A stretch of DNA of 64,000 nucleotides from Methanomassiliicoccus sp. (lineage in GTDB: Archaea; Thermoplasmatota; Thermoplasmata; Methanomassiliicoccales; Methanomassiliicoccaceae). A program made the position numbers and the translations under genes. The notes under the pieces were generated by a model. The model made no database searches. It was not told where the DNA came from and saw nothing but the letters and a program-made list of their open reading frames with translations. The stretch is from contig JAEILR010000007.1 of assembly GCA_016109435.1 (NCBI GenBank), positions 215,116-279,115 on the forward strand, written 5' to 3'. Positions 42,670 through 52,178 of this stretch are shown piece after piece. Position 1 is the stretch's first letter. Every line of letters starts with the position of its first letter.

Positions 42670-44643
42670 ATGAGTAATGACCCATCTCCCGCGGAGTTTG
42701 TTCTTGACGTCGATGAATGGATCGAGGGTCAGGGATTCCAGACCACCGCGGACATAAAGATCCCCGATAAACTAGCCGATCAGGTCATCGGCCAGGACGC
42801 TGCCGTCGAGGTCATCAAGAAGGCTGCCGAGCAGAAGCGTCACGTGATGCTCATCGGTGAGCCGGGCACCGGCAAATCCATGCTCGCGAAGTCCATGACC
42901 GAGTACCTCCCCAAGGGGGAGCTGCAGGATGTCATCGCTTACCACAATGCCGAGGACCCCAACGAGCCCAAGATCAGGGTGGTCCCCGCCGGTAAGGGCC
43001 GCGAGATCGTCACCGCCCAAAAGAAAGAGGCCATGATCAAGAAGCAGCAGAAGGGCACGATGATCACCTTCATCATCATCATGGTGATGCTGGTCACCGT
43101 CGCGCTGTTCTTCACCGTGTCACCGGACCCCAGCATCATCCTCATCGGCATCATCGTGGTCGCCATACTGTTCTTTGCCACCCGGTACTCCGGGAACCGG
43201 CAAGAGAACTACATGGTGCCCAAGCTGCTGGTGACCCATGAGGATGGCGACCAGCCGCCGTTCATCGATGCCACCGGCGCTCACGCCGGCGCCCTTCTGG
43301 GCGACGTCAAGCACGACCCGTTCCAGAGCGGAGGCCTGGAGACCCCGGCCCACGAGAGGCTGGAGGTCGGCGCCATCCACAAGGCGTCCAAGGGAGTGCT
43401 GTTCCTCGACGAGATCAACATGCTCAGGATCGAGAGCCAGCAGAGCCTGCTGACCGCCCTTCAGGAGGGCAAGTTCTCCATCACCGGGCAGAGCGAGCGG
43501 TCCTCCGGCGCGATGGTCAAGTCCGAATCCGTGCCTTGCGACTTCGTCCTGGTGTGCGCCGGTAACATGGACGCCATCCAGGGCATGCACCCCGCCCTCC
43601 GTTCCCGTATCCGCGGTTACGGCTACGAGGTGTTCATGCGCTCCACCATGCCCGACACCACCGAGAACCGGGTCAAACTGGTCCGGTTCGTCGCCCAGGA
43701 GGTCTCCAAGGACAAGAAGATCCCCCACTTCGACCGCAAGGCGGTGGGAGAGATCCTCAAGGAGGCCCAGAGGAGGGGCGGCCGCCACGGGCGCCTGACC
43801 CTCAGGCTCAGGGAGCTGGGCGGACTGGTCCGGGTGGCAGGGGACATCGCCAGAGAGAGGCAGCGCCCCCTGGTCACCCAAGAGATGGTGGTCGAGGCCA
43901 AGCGCATCGCCCGCAGCCTGGAGCAGCAGATCGCCGACCGCTACCTGGAGTCCCGCAAGGACTACAAGACCTTCGCTACCGAGGGTGACGCGGTGGGCAT
44001 CGTCAACGGCCTAGCGGCGCTCAACACCGAGAGCTCGATGTCCGAGTTCTCCGGGATCGTCCTCCCCATCGTGGCCGAGGTCACCCCGGCGCAGACCCGC
44101 TCCGGAGGAAGGATCATCGCCACCGGAAAGCTGGGGGAGATCGCCAAGGAAGCGGTGCAGAACGTCTCCGCCCTGATCAAGAAGTACACCGGGGAGGATA
44201 TCGCCAACCACGACGTCCACGTGCAGTTCATCGGCACCTATGAGGGAGTGGAGGGCGATTCGGCGTCCATCAGCGTGGCCACCGCGGTCATCTCCGCGTT
44301 CGAGGACGTGCCAGTGGACCAGACCCTGGCGATGACCGGTTCGCTGTCCGTCCGCGGGCAGGTGCTTCCGGTCGGCGGGGTCACCGCCAAGATCGAGGCG
44401 GCCTCCGAGGCGGGACTGAAGAAGGTCCTCATCCCCAAGGCCAACCTCAAGGACGTGGTGCTCGAGGAGCGGTACATCGGGAAGATCGAGATCATACCGG
44501 TGGAGACGCTCAACGAGGTGCTGGAGAAGGCGCTGATCGGCGGCACCAAGAAGGAGGGCCTGCTCGAGAAGCTCTCCAACCTGGTGGAGAAGGGCGGCAA
44601 GCCTGCCGTTCACCCCTCCGTCCGCCCCGTGTCGTCGCTGTAA
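42670..44643 (+). CDS. lonB: membrane-anchored archaeal Lon protease
   Basis: ATP-dependent protease facing the cytoplasm, 657 residues, the archaeal LonB length. An AAA+ domain starts with [13 protein letters not shown] (Walker A, about 62-74) and is split by two membrane helices (about 130-175: [16 protein letters not shown] and [15 protein letters not shown]). Walker B is [11 protein letters not shown], followed by sensor and arginine segments. The C-terminal protease domain has the Ser531 (EGDSASIS) and Lys574 ([10 protein letters not shown]) dyad. A T-rich terminator follows. Confidence 0.95.
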   Translation: MSNDPSPAEFVLDVDEWIEGQGFQTTADIKIPDKLADQVIGQDAAVEVIKKAAEQKRHVMLIGEPGTGKSMLAKSMTEYLPKGELQDVIAYHNAEDPNEPKIRVVPAGKGREIVTAQKKEAMIKKQQKGTMITFIIIMVMLVTVALFFTVSPDPSIILIGIIVVAILFFATRYSGNRQENYMVPKLLVTHEDGDQPPFIDATGAHAGALLGDVKHDPFQSGGLETPAHERLEVGAIHKASKGVLFLDEINMLRIESQQSLLTALQEGKFSITGQSERSSGAMVKSESVPCDFVLVCAGNMDAIQGMHPALRSRIRGYGYEVFMRSTMPDTTENRVKLVRFVAQEVSKDKKIPHFDRKAVGEILKEAQRRGGRHGRLTLRLRELGGLVRVAGDIARERQRPLVTQEMVVEAKRIARSLEQQIADRYLESRKDYKTFATEGDAVGIVNGLAALNTESSMSEFSGIVLPIVAEVTPAQTRSGGRIIATGKLGEIAKEAVQNVSALIKKYTGEDIANHDVHVQFIGTYEGVEGDSASISVATAVISAFEDVPVDQTLAMTGSLSVRGQVLPVGGVTAKIEAASEAGLKKVLIPKANLKDVVLEERYIGKIEIIPVETLNEVLEKALIGGTKKEGLLEKLSNLVEKGGKPAVHPSVRPVSSL

Positions 44644-44645
44644 AC

Positions 44646-44672
44646 CCTTTCATTCATTCTTCTTTTCTTTAT
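44646..44672 (+). terminator. pyrimidine-rich terminator after lon
   Basis: CCCTTTCATTCATTCTTCTTTTCTTT follows the lon stop at once, a typical archaeal T-rich end signal without a hairpin. Confidence 0.5.
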
Positions 44673-44719
44673 GCGCAATTTTGATTATCTAGCTCCCTCT
44701 CTCCATCCTGAGGTCGACA

Positions 44720-45259
44720 ATGAGGAAGAGAGAGGTCAGCGCGCTGCTCATCGGCAGGTTCCAGCCGTTCCATAACGGCCACATGGAAGTGATCAAGTCC
44801 ATCGCCGGTCAGTGCGACCGCCTCATCGTGGGCATCGGCAGCGCGCAGCTGTCCCACACCTTCGAGAACCCCTTCACCGCCGGGGAGCGGCATCTCATGA
44901 TGTCCCGGGCGTTCCACGACGAGGGCCTGGACAACTTCTTCCTGGTGCCCATCGTGGACATCAACCGGTACTCGGTATGGGTCGCCCACGTCGCTTCCCT
45001 CGTGCCCCCGTTCGACCTGGTGTTCTCCAACAACCCCCTCACCCGCCGGCTGTTCACCGAGGCCGGGTATGACGTCCAACAGGCCCCCATGTTCAACCGC
45101 GAGGTGTACTCTGGCACGGAGGTCCGCCGACGCATCGTCGAGGGCGGCAAGTGGGAGGAACTGGTCCCCAGTGGCGTGGCCGAGACGATTCGCGAGGTCA
45201 GGGGGGACGAGCGGCTCCAGGAGATCATGAGGGACCACTCACCGGAGGCCACCATCTGA
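44720..45259 (+). CDS. nicotinamide-nucleotide adenylyltransferase, archaeal type
   Basis: Makes NAD from NMN and ATP. 179 residues with the nucleotidyltransferase motif GRFQPFHNGHMEVI (12-25), FTAGERHLM and the C-terminal YSGTEVRRRIVEG (ISGTxVR-type). It lies 14 bp upstream of the NMN amidase gene on the same strand; the two handle the same substrate. Confidence 0.93.
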   Translation: MRKREVSALLIGRFQPFHNGHMEVIKSIAGQCDRLIVGIGSAQLSHTFENPFTAGERHLMMSRAFHDEGLDNFFLVPIVDINRYSVWVAHVASLVPPFDLVFSNNPLTRRLFTEAGYDVQQAPMFNREVYSGTEVRRRIVEGGKWEELVPSGVAETIREVRGDERLQEIMRDHSPEATI

Positions 45260-45273
45260 GGCCGGAGGAACGG

Positions 45274-45723
45274 GTGGGGGAGCTGCTGAGGTCGAAGCGC
45301 CTGACCCTATCGTTGGCGGAGTCCTGCACCGGCGGACTGGTGGCATCCCTCATCACCGACGTTCCCGGGTCCAGCGGCTACTTCCTCGCCTCCCTGGTCA
45401 CCTATGACAACGGGAGCAAGGAGAAGCTGCTGGGCGTGCTATCGTCCACGCTGCTGGATCACGGAGCGGTGAGCGAGGCCACGGCCAGGGAGATGGCCGC
45501 CGGGGCCCGGCTGGCCACCGGCGCCGATATCGGGCTGTCGATCACCGGCATCGCCGGGCCCGGGGGCGCCACCGCGTCCAAGCCGGTCGGCCTGGTGCAC
45601 TTCGCCCTAGACGCGAGCGGTGAGGTGACGGTCGATCGGGCGGTGTTCCCCGGCGACCGCGCCGCGGTGAAGCAGGCCGCGGCCGAGCACGCCCTGGAAA
45701 TGCTCATCCGCCGACTTTCCTGA
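45274..45723 (+). CDS. pncC: CinA C-terminal-type nicotinamide-nucleotide amidase
   Basis: Deamidates NMN to nicotinic acid mononucleotide. 149 residues, only the CinA C-terminal domain: LAESCTGGLVASLITDVPGSS (catalytic Ser and the following CTGG), VTYDNGSK, AVSEATAREMA, and SITGIAGPGGATASKPVGLV (in parts). The start is GTG at 45274, placed five bases after GGAGG; no ATG fits. Its last 20 bases overlap the convergent permease gene. With the preceding gene it points to a pyridine-nucleotide salvage unit. Confidence 0.88.
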   Translation: MGELLRSKRLTLSLAESCTGGLVASLITDVPGSSGYFLASLVTYDNGSKEKLLGVLSSTLLDHGAVSEATAREMAAGARLATGADIGLSITGIAGPGGATASKPVGLVHFALDASGEVTVDRAVFPGDRAAVKQAAAEHALEMLIRRLS

Positions 45724-47017
45724 TCTCTCCGGGGGAACGGCGGGAGCGGCGGTACACGATATAGCCGATCGATATCCATACCGCGGCGATGAGCAGGGCC
45801 TCGAGGTTCAGGAAGGCCATCAGGACCAGGCACGAGCCGATCCCCAGCACCGGGGTCAGGGGGAAGAGGGGCACGATGAACGACCGGCGGGCGTCGGGCA
45901 TGGTCTTCCGCAGGCGCAGCATGGACAGGTTGATGAACAGGAAGGTGAGCAGGGTCCCGAAGTTGAACACCGATGCCAGAGTGGTCAGGTCCCCCTGCGA
46001 CAGGACGACCACGGCGGCCATGGCCAGCCCGGCGATGATCACCGTCCTCGAGGGCACCCCCCGGCCGGAGAGGTGGGCGAGGGAGCGCGGGAGGACGCCG
46101 TTGCGGCCCATGGCGAACAGCGCCCGGGAGCCGCCGAGCATGGAGGACATGACCACCGAGGCGGTGGCGAAGAGGGCGGAAACGGACACGAAGGCGAGTA
46201 TATACTCGTTGGAGGTCGCCTGCCGCAGAGCGATGTCCAGAGGGGCGGCGCTCCCGGCCAGCTGCTGCCAGTCGACCAGGCCGACCTCGACCGAGGACAC
46301 CCCGATATAAAGCAGGATGCTGATCACGAACGCCAGGATGATGGCCCGGGGTACCGTCCGCTGGGGGTCCTTCACCTCCTCGGACATCACGGTGATGGTG
46401 TTGAAGCCGACGAAGGCGAAGAATATGACCGCGCTGGCCGCCACCGTGCCGCTCACCCCCAGGGGGAAGAAGGGAGAGTAATGGGAGAAGTTCCCGCTGG
46501 AGATCAAGTAACCGGCCCCCACGGCAATGAACACGATCAGGGCGAGCACCTTGAGAACCACCAGGAGGTTGTTGGCCCCTGATGCTTCCCTGACCCCCCG
46601 CAGGTTGAGGAGCAGAAAGGCCAGGGGGAGGATCGCGGCGATCAGGGTGACCGACACCTGTCCGGTGAGGTTGAACAGCAGCACGAAGTAGGTGGCAAAG
46701 CCGATGGCCACCGCGGCGGCCCCCACGATGTAGTCGAACGATTTCGTCCAGCCGACCAGGAAGCCCCACCCGGGGCCGAAGGCCTTCCGAGCGTAGATGT
46801 AAGAGCCGCCGGCCTCGGTGATGAACGAGGACATCTCCGCCGAGCTGAGGGCGGTGAGGAAGGCGGTGACCCCCGCCAGGATGAACGACAGGATGACCGA
46901 CGGACCGGCCAGCCCGGCGGCCACGCCGCTGAGGACGAATATCCCGGCCCCTATTATCGCCCCCACCCCGACGTCGACCGCCCCGACCAGTCCAAGCCCG
47001 CGCTTCAGTTCCGCCAT
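45704..47017 (-). CDS. APC-family amino-acid permease
   Basis: 437 residues with about 12 membrane segments. The N-terminal GVGAIIGAGIFVLSGVAAG is the APC substrate-binding unwound helix 1, and helix 3 reads TEAGGSYIYARKAFGPGWGFLVGW (in parts). It resembles archaeal cationic or broad-range amino-acid permeases; substrate cannot be assigned. Stand-alone gene, convergent with pncC by a 20-base overlap. Confidence 0.9.
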   Translation of the reverse strand: MAELKRGLGLVGAVDVGVGAIIGAGIFVLSGVAAGLAGPSVILSFILAGVTAFLTALSSAEMSSFITEAGGSYIYARKAFGPGWGFLVGWTKSFDYIVGAAAVAIGFATYFVLLFNLTGQVSVTLIAAILPLAFLLLNLRGVREASGANNLLVVLKVLALIVFIAVGAGYLISSGNFSHYSPFFPLGVSGTVAASAVIFFAFVGFNTITVMSEEVKDPQRTVPRAIILAFVISILLYIGVSSVEVGLVDWQQLAGSAAPLDIALRQATSNEYILAFVSVSALFATASVVMSSMLGGSRALFAMGRNGVLPRSLAHLSGRGVPSRTVIIAGLAMAAVVVLSQGDLTTLASVFNFGTLLTFLFINLSMLRLRKTMPDARRSFIVPLFPLTPVLGIGSCLVLMAFLNLEALLIAAVWISIGYIVYRRSRRSPGEIRKVGG

Positions 47018-47095
47018 GTCCTCGATACATATCGCAACCCGGACGGCTTAATGGAAACGTTTCCGCCAACCTTCATATCACTCCGGCTGCGAACG

Positions 47096-47461
47096 ATGCG
47101 TGTGACCATCGACCGCATGGAGGGAGTGATCGCCAACCGCATCGCCATGCTGGCATGGAGCAATCCGGACCTCTCGACCGAATGGGCGATCGTGAACGAT
47201 GACTGGGGGGTGATCACCGTCAGCGACGGGGGCCGGCTGCTCGGCTTCGAGTACGTGGAATCGGAGATATCCTGGGCCCGCCCGGAACGCGTCCGGGTGT
47301 ACGAGGAAACACTGGACCAGGGCCTCACCGTGGTGGTCATCGTCCCCGAGGAGGTGTATCTCGAGGTCCGCGGACGGCTGTCGCGCCTCCTGGGCTCGCG
47401 GACGCCGGAGGTGCTGAGCTACGACAGCATCGGGATCACGGCGCTGCCAAGGCCCTCCTGA
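47096..47461 (+). CDS. small conserved-looking protein, unknown function
   Basis: 121 residues starting MRVTIDRMEGVIANRIAMLAW, soluble, with an alternating beta/helix pattern (WAIVNDDWGVITVSDGGRLLGFE; LTVVVIVPEEVYLEVRGRLSRLLG, in parts). The ATG at 47096 is preferred over one at 47051 because the longer version begins with residues in the divergent promoter region. It lies between the permease and the KaiC-like pair. No family recognised. Confidence 0.55.
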   Translation: MRVTIDRMEGVIANRIAMLAWSNPDLSTEWAIVNDDWGVITVSDGGRLLGFEYVESEISWARPERVRVYEETLDQGLTVVVIVPEEVYLEVRGRLSRLLGSRTPEVLSYDSIGITALPRPS

Positions 47462-47528
47462 CGGCCGACATCCAGGTGCAAACCTTCTTTATGCCTACGT
47501 CCGATATGCCGCGAGTCAGGTGTAAGGG

Positions 47529-48368
47529 ATGCGATCACCAGGTAAGACCATACCTACGGGAGTAGCCGATTTTGACTCGATCATCAAGGGCGGGTTCCCC
47601 GCTGGCTCGGTCGTGCTCCTCGTGGGCGATCTGGGAGCCGGGCAGACGGAGTTCGCCCTGACCTCGGCCTCCAAACTGGCCATGGTCAAGGAGAGGCCCG
47701 AGGCGGCGCCGTTCATCCTCGGGGCGGGCAAGGACTCCCGCCTCCCGGACAAGATATGCTACATCACCTTCTCCCGTTCCCGGGACGAGGTCCTGGCGGA
47801 GCTGAACATGGCGTTCAATGACGACTTCTACTCCGCCTTCGAGAGGGTCGTCCAGTTCAAGGACTTCTCCTCCGCCTACTTCCGCAAGACCCTGGTCCCC
47901 CGCTCGTGGGCCGGGGACGCGACCTCCATCTTCTCCCAGGACAGCAGCGCCGAGAGCGTGCTGGAAGGCCTGGTCAACTACCTTGACGAGAACGCCCCCG
48001 ACTCGATGATCATCATCGACTCCCTCACCGACCTGGTAGTGAGCGCGAACATCGAGATCGCCGACCTGGTGGCCGTGCTGCGGGGAATGCAGCGGGTGGC
48101 CAAGCGGTGGGGCGGGGTGGTGTACCTGGTCCTCACCACCAACGTCCTCGACGAGAAGAAGCAGAGGATGCTCATGGATTCCGTTGACGGCTCCCTGGTG
48201 TTCGAGTGGAGCCGATACCAGAACTCGTCCAAGCGGCAGCGGTACATGTACGTGGAGAAGTTCATCTCCCTGCTGCCCCACCTGGACAAGGAGAGGATCG
48301 CCCGGTTCGCTACCGTGGTCACGGCCAGGAGCGGACTGGTGGTGGTCGATACCGAGAGAATTGGGTGA
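47529..48368 (+). CDS. KaiC/RecA-like ATPase homologue with defective Walker A
   Basis: 279 residues with the RecA-superfamily opening TGVADFDSIIKGGFPAGSVVLLVG (in parts) and a Walker B-type strand (SMIIIDSLTDLV). The Walker A loop is GDLGAGQTEF: the essential lysine is Gln39 (codon CAG), so ATP hydrolysis is doubtful. Haloarchaea and other archaea have related RecA-like proteins with similarly altered loops. The stop overlaps the start of the intact KaiC-like gene (TGATG), which suggests that the two form a hetero-oligomer with one catalytic and one structural subunit. Confidence 0.8.
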   Translation: MRSPGKTIPTGVADFDSIIKGGFPAGSVVLLVGDLGAGQTEFALTSASKLAMVKERPEAAPFILGAGKDSRLPDKICYITFSRSRDEVLAELNMAFNDDFYSAFERVVQFKDFSSAYFRKTLVPRSWAGDATSIFSQDSSAESVLEGLVNYLDENAPDSMIIIDSLTDLVVSANIEIADLVAVLRGMQRVAKRWGGVVYLVLTTNVLDEKKQRMLMDSVDGSLVFEWSRYQNSSKRQRYMYVEKFISLLPHLDKERIARFATVVTARSGLVVVDTERIG

Positions 48369-49069
48369 TGGGAATGGACAGGGTCAAGACAGGAATCGAG
48401 GGACTGGACGAGATGCTGGAGGGCGGCCTCCCCAAGTCCCAGGCGGTAGCCATAATGGGGTCCTTCGGGACGGGGAAGACCACCTTCGGGCTTCAGTTCA
48501 TCAACCAGGGGCTCAAGCTGGGGGAGAAGGGGATATTCATCAGCCTCGAGGAGGACCAGGAATCGATACTCTCCTCGGCCCGGTCGTTCGGCTGGGACCT
48601 CGCCCCGTACATCCAGCAGAAGAAGCTGGCCATCGTGAAGCTGGAGCCGAACGACGCCAAGACCACCATCCTGCGCATCCGCAGCGATCTCCCGGAGTTC
48701 ATAAACTCCTTCGGGGCATCGCGCATCGTGCTTGATTCGGTCTCTCTGCTCAATCTCCTGTTCGAGGCCGACCACGAGAAGCGGTCCAACCTCTTCAACC
48801 TCATCCAGATGATCAAGCGGACCGGGGCCACCTGTGTCATGACCGCGGAGGTCAGCGACAGCAACCCCAATGCCTCCCGCGACGGCTTGGTGGAGTACGC
48901 GGTGGACGGGGTCATCGCCCTGCGCTACGAGGAGAACAAGGAGCGGGCGGAGGTGCAGCTGACGGTGAGGGTCATGAAGATGCGCCGCATCGCCCACTCC
49001 CGGAGGGTCAAGCCGTATGCCATCACCTCCAAAGGCATCGAGATCCACGCGGCGGCCGAGGCGTTCTGA
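48368..49069 (+). CDS. KaiC-like single-domain ATPase
   Basis: 233 residues. The KaiC-family start is VKTGIEGLDEMLEGGLPKSQAV; Walker A GSFGTGKTTFGL is intact (about 32-43); the catalytic glutamates are in ISLEEDQES; Walker B is RIVLDSVSLL. One RecA-type domain only, so it is a KaiC-like/circadian-unrelated archaeal ATPase. The start at 48368 overlaps the stop of the partner with the defective loop. Role unknown; such proteins are often linked to signalling or motility. Confidence 0.86.
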   Translation: MGMDRVKTGIEGLDEMLEGGLPKSQAVAIMGSFGTGKTTFGLQFINQGLKLGEKGIFISLEEDQESILSSARSFGWDLAPYIQQKKLAIVKLEPNDAKTTILRIRSDLPEFINSFGASRIVLDSVSLLNLLFEADHEKRSNLFNLIQMIKRTGATCVMTAEVSDSNPNASRDGLVEYAVDGVIALRYEENKERAEVQLTVRVMKMRRIAHSRRVKPYAITSKGIEIHAAAEAF

Positions 49070-49107
49070 GCAAAGAATGAAGAACGAGAGGCTCGCACCC
49101 ATGGGCG

Positions 49108-49671
49108 ATGGCTGAGACCAGGCGCATCGTCCTCTACCTCGCCGCCAGCCTCGACGGGTTCATCGCCCGGCGGGACGGCGGGATCGACTGGCTGCCGGCC
49201 ATGGGCAAAGAGGATTACGGCTACGCCCAGTTCCTCAGCGGGGTGGACGCCGTGGTCATGGGGCGCATCACCTACGAGCAGGTCCTGACCCTCGGCCCCT
49301 ACCCCTACGCCGGGAAGAAGGGGTATGTCTTCACCACCGCCCGCCGCGGTCGGGACGATAACGTGGAGTTCGTGGGCGGGGACATCCAGACCTTCGTCGA
49401 CGGCCTCCGCTCGTCACCGGGCAAGGACATCTGGCTTGTCGGCGGGGCCCGGCTGGCACAGGGCTTCCTTCGCGCGGGAGCGGTCGATCGGATGATCCTC
49501 ACCATCGTGCCTCACCTGCTGGGAGAGGGCATCCCGCTCTTCGACGGCGGGCCGGAGGGTCCCCTGGTGCTGATGGAATCGAGGACCTTCAGGGACGGCC
49601 TGGTGCAGCTCAGGTACGAGTTCGAGGCGCAGAGCCTCACTCGTGAATGGCCTTCAGCGCCTGGTCCTTGA
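49108..49671 (+). CDS. dihydrofolate reductase/RibD C-terminal domain family reductase
   Basis: 187 residues with the DHFR-like fold: RRIVLYLAASLDGFIARRDGGIDWL (in parts), AVVMGRITYEQVL and WLVGGARLAQGFLRAGAVDRM. This is the YyaP/RibD-C type found widely, with an NADPH-linked role that is rarely known; in archaea it could act in pterin or flavin metabolism, but nothing nearby supports either. Its last 35 bases overlap the convergent acyltransferase gene. Confidence 0.84.
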   Translation: MAETRRIVLYLAASLDGFIARRDGGIDWLPAMGKEDYGYAQFLSGVDAVVMGRITYEQVLTLGPYPYAGKKGYVFTTARRGRDDNVEFVGGDIQTFVDGLRSSPGKDIWLVGGARLAQGFLRAGAVDRMILTIVPHLLGEGIPLFDGGPEGPLVLMESRTFRDGLVQLRYEFEAQSLTREWPSAPGP

Positions 49672-50746
49672 CCCCGGCCTTGTCCACCAGCTGGCGGACC
49701 CCGGGAAGGGAGCTGATCTTGGACATTGCCCGGACGGTACCCCTCTTGGCCTGGATCCTCATCAGCGGACGGTCCCGGGCCCCCAGGCGGTACTTGAACT
49801 CCTCGGGGCCGGCGCCGAAGTCGAAGGTGGTGTACCCGGCCTTCTGGGCCTCGGCCATGGCATGGACCGCCACCAGGTTGCCGGGGGAGAACTCCGAGAA
49901 CTGGTTGTTCATCCCCACTCGGTAGGCGCGCATGATGTCCCCGTCCTCCAGGCACAGCATCTGGGCCGCCAGGGAACCGTCGATCCACACCTCGTAGACC
50001 ATGCCCCGGCCGTCGTGCGCCGACGCTCTCATCACCGACTTCAGGAAGGAGGTCAGGCTCTCGGTGCTGAAGATGCTCCCGCCCTTCTCCTCCCACCGAT
50101 CGATATGCTGCAGCGCGTACATCGACGCGGCCTCGGCCGTCTCCTCCGGCAGGTCGACGCAGCGGTAGCGTATGCGGCTCTCCGCCTCCAATGCTCCGCT
50201 GATCTTGCGCAGCGTGCGCTTGGTGCGAGACGACACCACGTCCATGATGTCCCCCTCGGCCGGAAGGTCGGTGGCCGGGCAGGGCATGCGGACCGGCTCG
50301 TCGGTCTCCCACCGCTCAGCGACCTTCCGATATAGCGACTGGGTGACCGGCCCGTCCTTCATTTCGTTGAGGTGCAGCACGTTCCAGTCTAGCTTGTCCA
50401 TCGCCTCCACGATCTTGTCCAGGACGTCCTCCCGGTCCTCGGCCAGGAGGCCCAGGTCGTACAGTTCGGCCACTCCGGCGCCGTTGCCGATCAATGACAG
50501 TTTCTTGAGCTTGAGCCCCATCGACCTCTGCTCGATGATGACGAAGGGAGCGATGCCCACGATATCGCCGTCCTCCTCGATGAACACCACCCGGGGAGCG
50601 GCGGTGTGGTCGAAATGCCGGAGCCATTCGATGGCCCAGTCATAGGAGGTGAAGATGGAACCGCCGCACTTCTTTCTCAGAGCCTCCCACTCGGCCTGCT
50701 TGGATGGCAGGTCGGCGGTATGGTCCAGCCTGTAAGATCTCAACAT
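49637..50746 (-). CDS. FemAB/CelD-like GNAT acyltransferase of the glycan cluster
   Basis: 369 residues with tandem GNAT-like domains. The N-terminal half has WAIEWLRHFDHTAAPRVVFIEEDGDIVGIAPF (in parts); the second has AAQMLCLEDGDIMRAYRVGMNNQFSEFSPGNLV, ending in FDFGAGPEEFKYRLGARDRPL (in parts). Such proteins attach acyl or aminoacyl groups to surface polysaccharides or lipids. It is the last of six minus-strand genes, 52 bp after the second radical SAM gene. Confidence 0.8.
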   Translation of the reverse strand: MLRSYRLDHTADLPSKQAEWEALRKKCGGSIFTSYDWAIEWLRHFDHTAAPRVVFIEEDGDIVGIAPFVIIEQRSMGLKLKKLSLIGNGAGVAELYDLGLLAEDREDVLDKIVEAMDKLDWNVLHLNEMKDGPVTQSLYRKVAERWETDEPVRMPCPATDLPAEGDIMDVVSSRTKRTLRKISGALEAESRIRYRCVDLPEETAEAASMYALQHIDRWEEKGGSIFSTESLTSFLKSVMRASAHDGRGMVYEVWIDGSLAAQMLCLEDGDIMRAYRVGMNNQFSEFSPGNLVAVHAMAEAQKAGYTTFDFGAGPEEFKYRLGARDRPLMRIQAKRGTVRAMSKISSLPGVRQLVDKAGVKDQALKAIHE

Positions 50747-50798
50747 CGCGATGATCTCCTGTTCCCGTCCGCGCGCTCCTGGCGGCCGACCGACATGG

Positions 50799-52178
50799 TC
50801 ATTCCCTCCCCCGGTTAAATAGGAACCGGAGGCCGCGGATAGGAGCGGTCAGGGGGGCATTCTTCATCTCCCGGATGTAGCTGCTCCTGATCGCCCGCTT
50901 CTTCACGTTCCTGGCCATCTCCTCGTACCTCTCGTCCGCCACCCCGCTCACGCCCTTGCTGTCGATAGAACCAATATTGAAGGTCCCCATATTAGCCCAT
51001 TCCTCTAAGTTATCGGGTTCGGGGAACCCCTCCTGCACCGCCAGGTCGTAGAGCGGGGTCCCGGGGTAGGGCATGTAGGTGAGGAACTCGGTGAAGTCCG
51101 GACGTATCTCGCGGAGCAGCCGGTCGGTGGCATCGACATCCTCGTCCCGCTCCGTCGGCAGCCCGTTGACCATCATCGCGTACACCTCCACGTCATTCTC
51201 GTGCAGGACCCTCGCCGCCCGTCGGATCTCGTCCACGGTGATGTCCTTGCGGACCAGTTCCAGCAGGCGGGGGGAGCCGGTCTCGATGCCCATCAGCACC
51301 TGCCGGCATCCCGCGCGACGCATGATCCTCACCATGACCGGGTCGATCATGTCCGCCCTGATCTCGCAGTTCCACACGATGTCCATCCCCCTCTCCTCGA
51401 TGAGGGAGCAGATGTCCCGTACCCTCCGGGGATCGGTGGAGAACAGATCGTCCATGATGATGAACCCCCCCACCCCGGCGTCCAAGCGCATGATGTGCTC
51501 CATCTCCTCCACCACCTTCTGGGGGGAGCGCGCCGTCCACCGGTATCCCCACATCTTCTTGGAGTAGCAGAACGTGCAGTTGCCCGGGCACCCCCGGCTG
51601 GTCACGATCGGCACCACCTGCCGGCCGTGCATCGGGGTGTGATACCTCGACAGATCCACTCCGTCCCACATGGGCATGGGGAGGGAGTCTATCTTGACGA
51701 TCCTCGTACGCGGCGCGGTGATGATCTCGTCATCCCCATCCATGAACGCGAGGCCGTCCACATCACGGACGTCGCCTCCCTTCTCCAGGCAGGCCAGTAG
51801 CTCGGCGGCGGTCTCCTCGCCCTCGCCCAGGACGAGGTAGTCGGCAGGTCCCTCCCGCAGCATGGGCTCGGTGAGGATGGCCGGTCCCGGACCGCCCCAC
51901 ACCAGCACCGCGCCCGCGTCCCTGACCCACTCGCTGACCTCCAGCGCCCGCGACAGCGCCGAGCTGATCTTGACATGGATGCCCACCACCTCCGGGCGGA
52001 GGGAGCGGAGCTCGTCCCTGCGGTCCTCGTCCAGCGGCTCCCCGCTCCAGTCCAGCAGATGCACGTCATGCCCCTCCTCCCGGAGATAGGCCCCCACGGT
52101 CATGATCCCTAGGGGAGGCGCGATCCTCAGCTCCGCCTCCCCCGGCTCAAAACCGACATTTATCAGAACTGTCCTCAG
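50799..52178 (-). CDS. B12-binding-domain radical SAM enzyme
   Basis: About 459 residues. The cluster motif is RGCPGNCTFCYSK (CxxxCxxC). The preceding 170 residues are a cobalamin-binding-type Rossmann fold (LRPEVVGIHVKISSAL, VWGGPGPAI, DYLVLGEGEET), though the usual DxHxxG is not seen. The first ATG (52103) starts inside this fold; in frame upstream the sequence RTVLINVGFEPGEAELRIAPPLGI restores the family's start. It has no ATG, GTG or TTG, but a CTG at 52178 overlaps the previous stop as CTGA, and I take this as the start. Substrate unknown; may modify a glycan or lipid. Confidence 0.8.
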   Translation of the reverse strand: MRTVLINVGFEPGEAELRIAPPLGIMTVGAYLREEGHDVHLLDWSGEPLDEDRRDELRSLRPEVVGIHVKISSALSRALEVSEWVRDAGAVLVWGGPGPAILTEPMLREGPADYLVLGEGEETAAELLACLEKGGDVRDVDGLAFMDGDDEIITAPRTRIVKIDSLPMPMWDGVDLSRYHTPMHGRQVVPIVTSRGCPGNCTFCYSKKMWGYRWTARSPQKVVEEMEHIMRLDAGVGGFIIMDDLFSTDPRRVRDICSLIEERGMDIVWNCEIRADMIDPVMVRIMRRAGCRQVLMGIETGSPRLLELVRKDITVDEIRRAARVLHENDVEVYAMMVNGLPTERDEDVDATDRLLREIRPDFTEFLTYMPYPGTPLYDLAVQEGFPEPDNLEEWANMGTFNIGSIDSKGVSGVADERYEEMARNVKKRAIRSSYIREMKNAPLTAPIRGLRFLFNRGRE

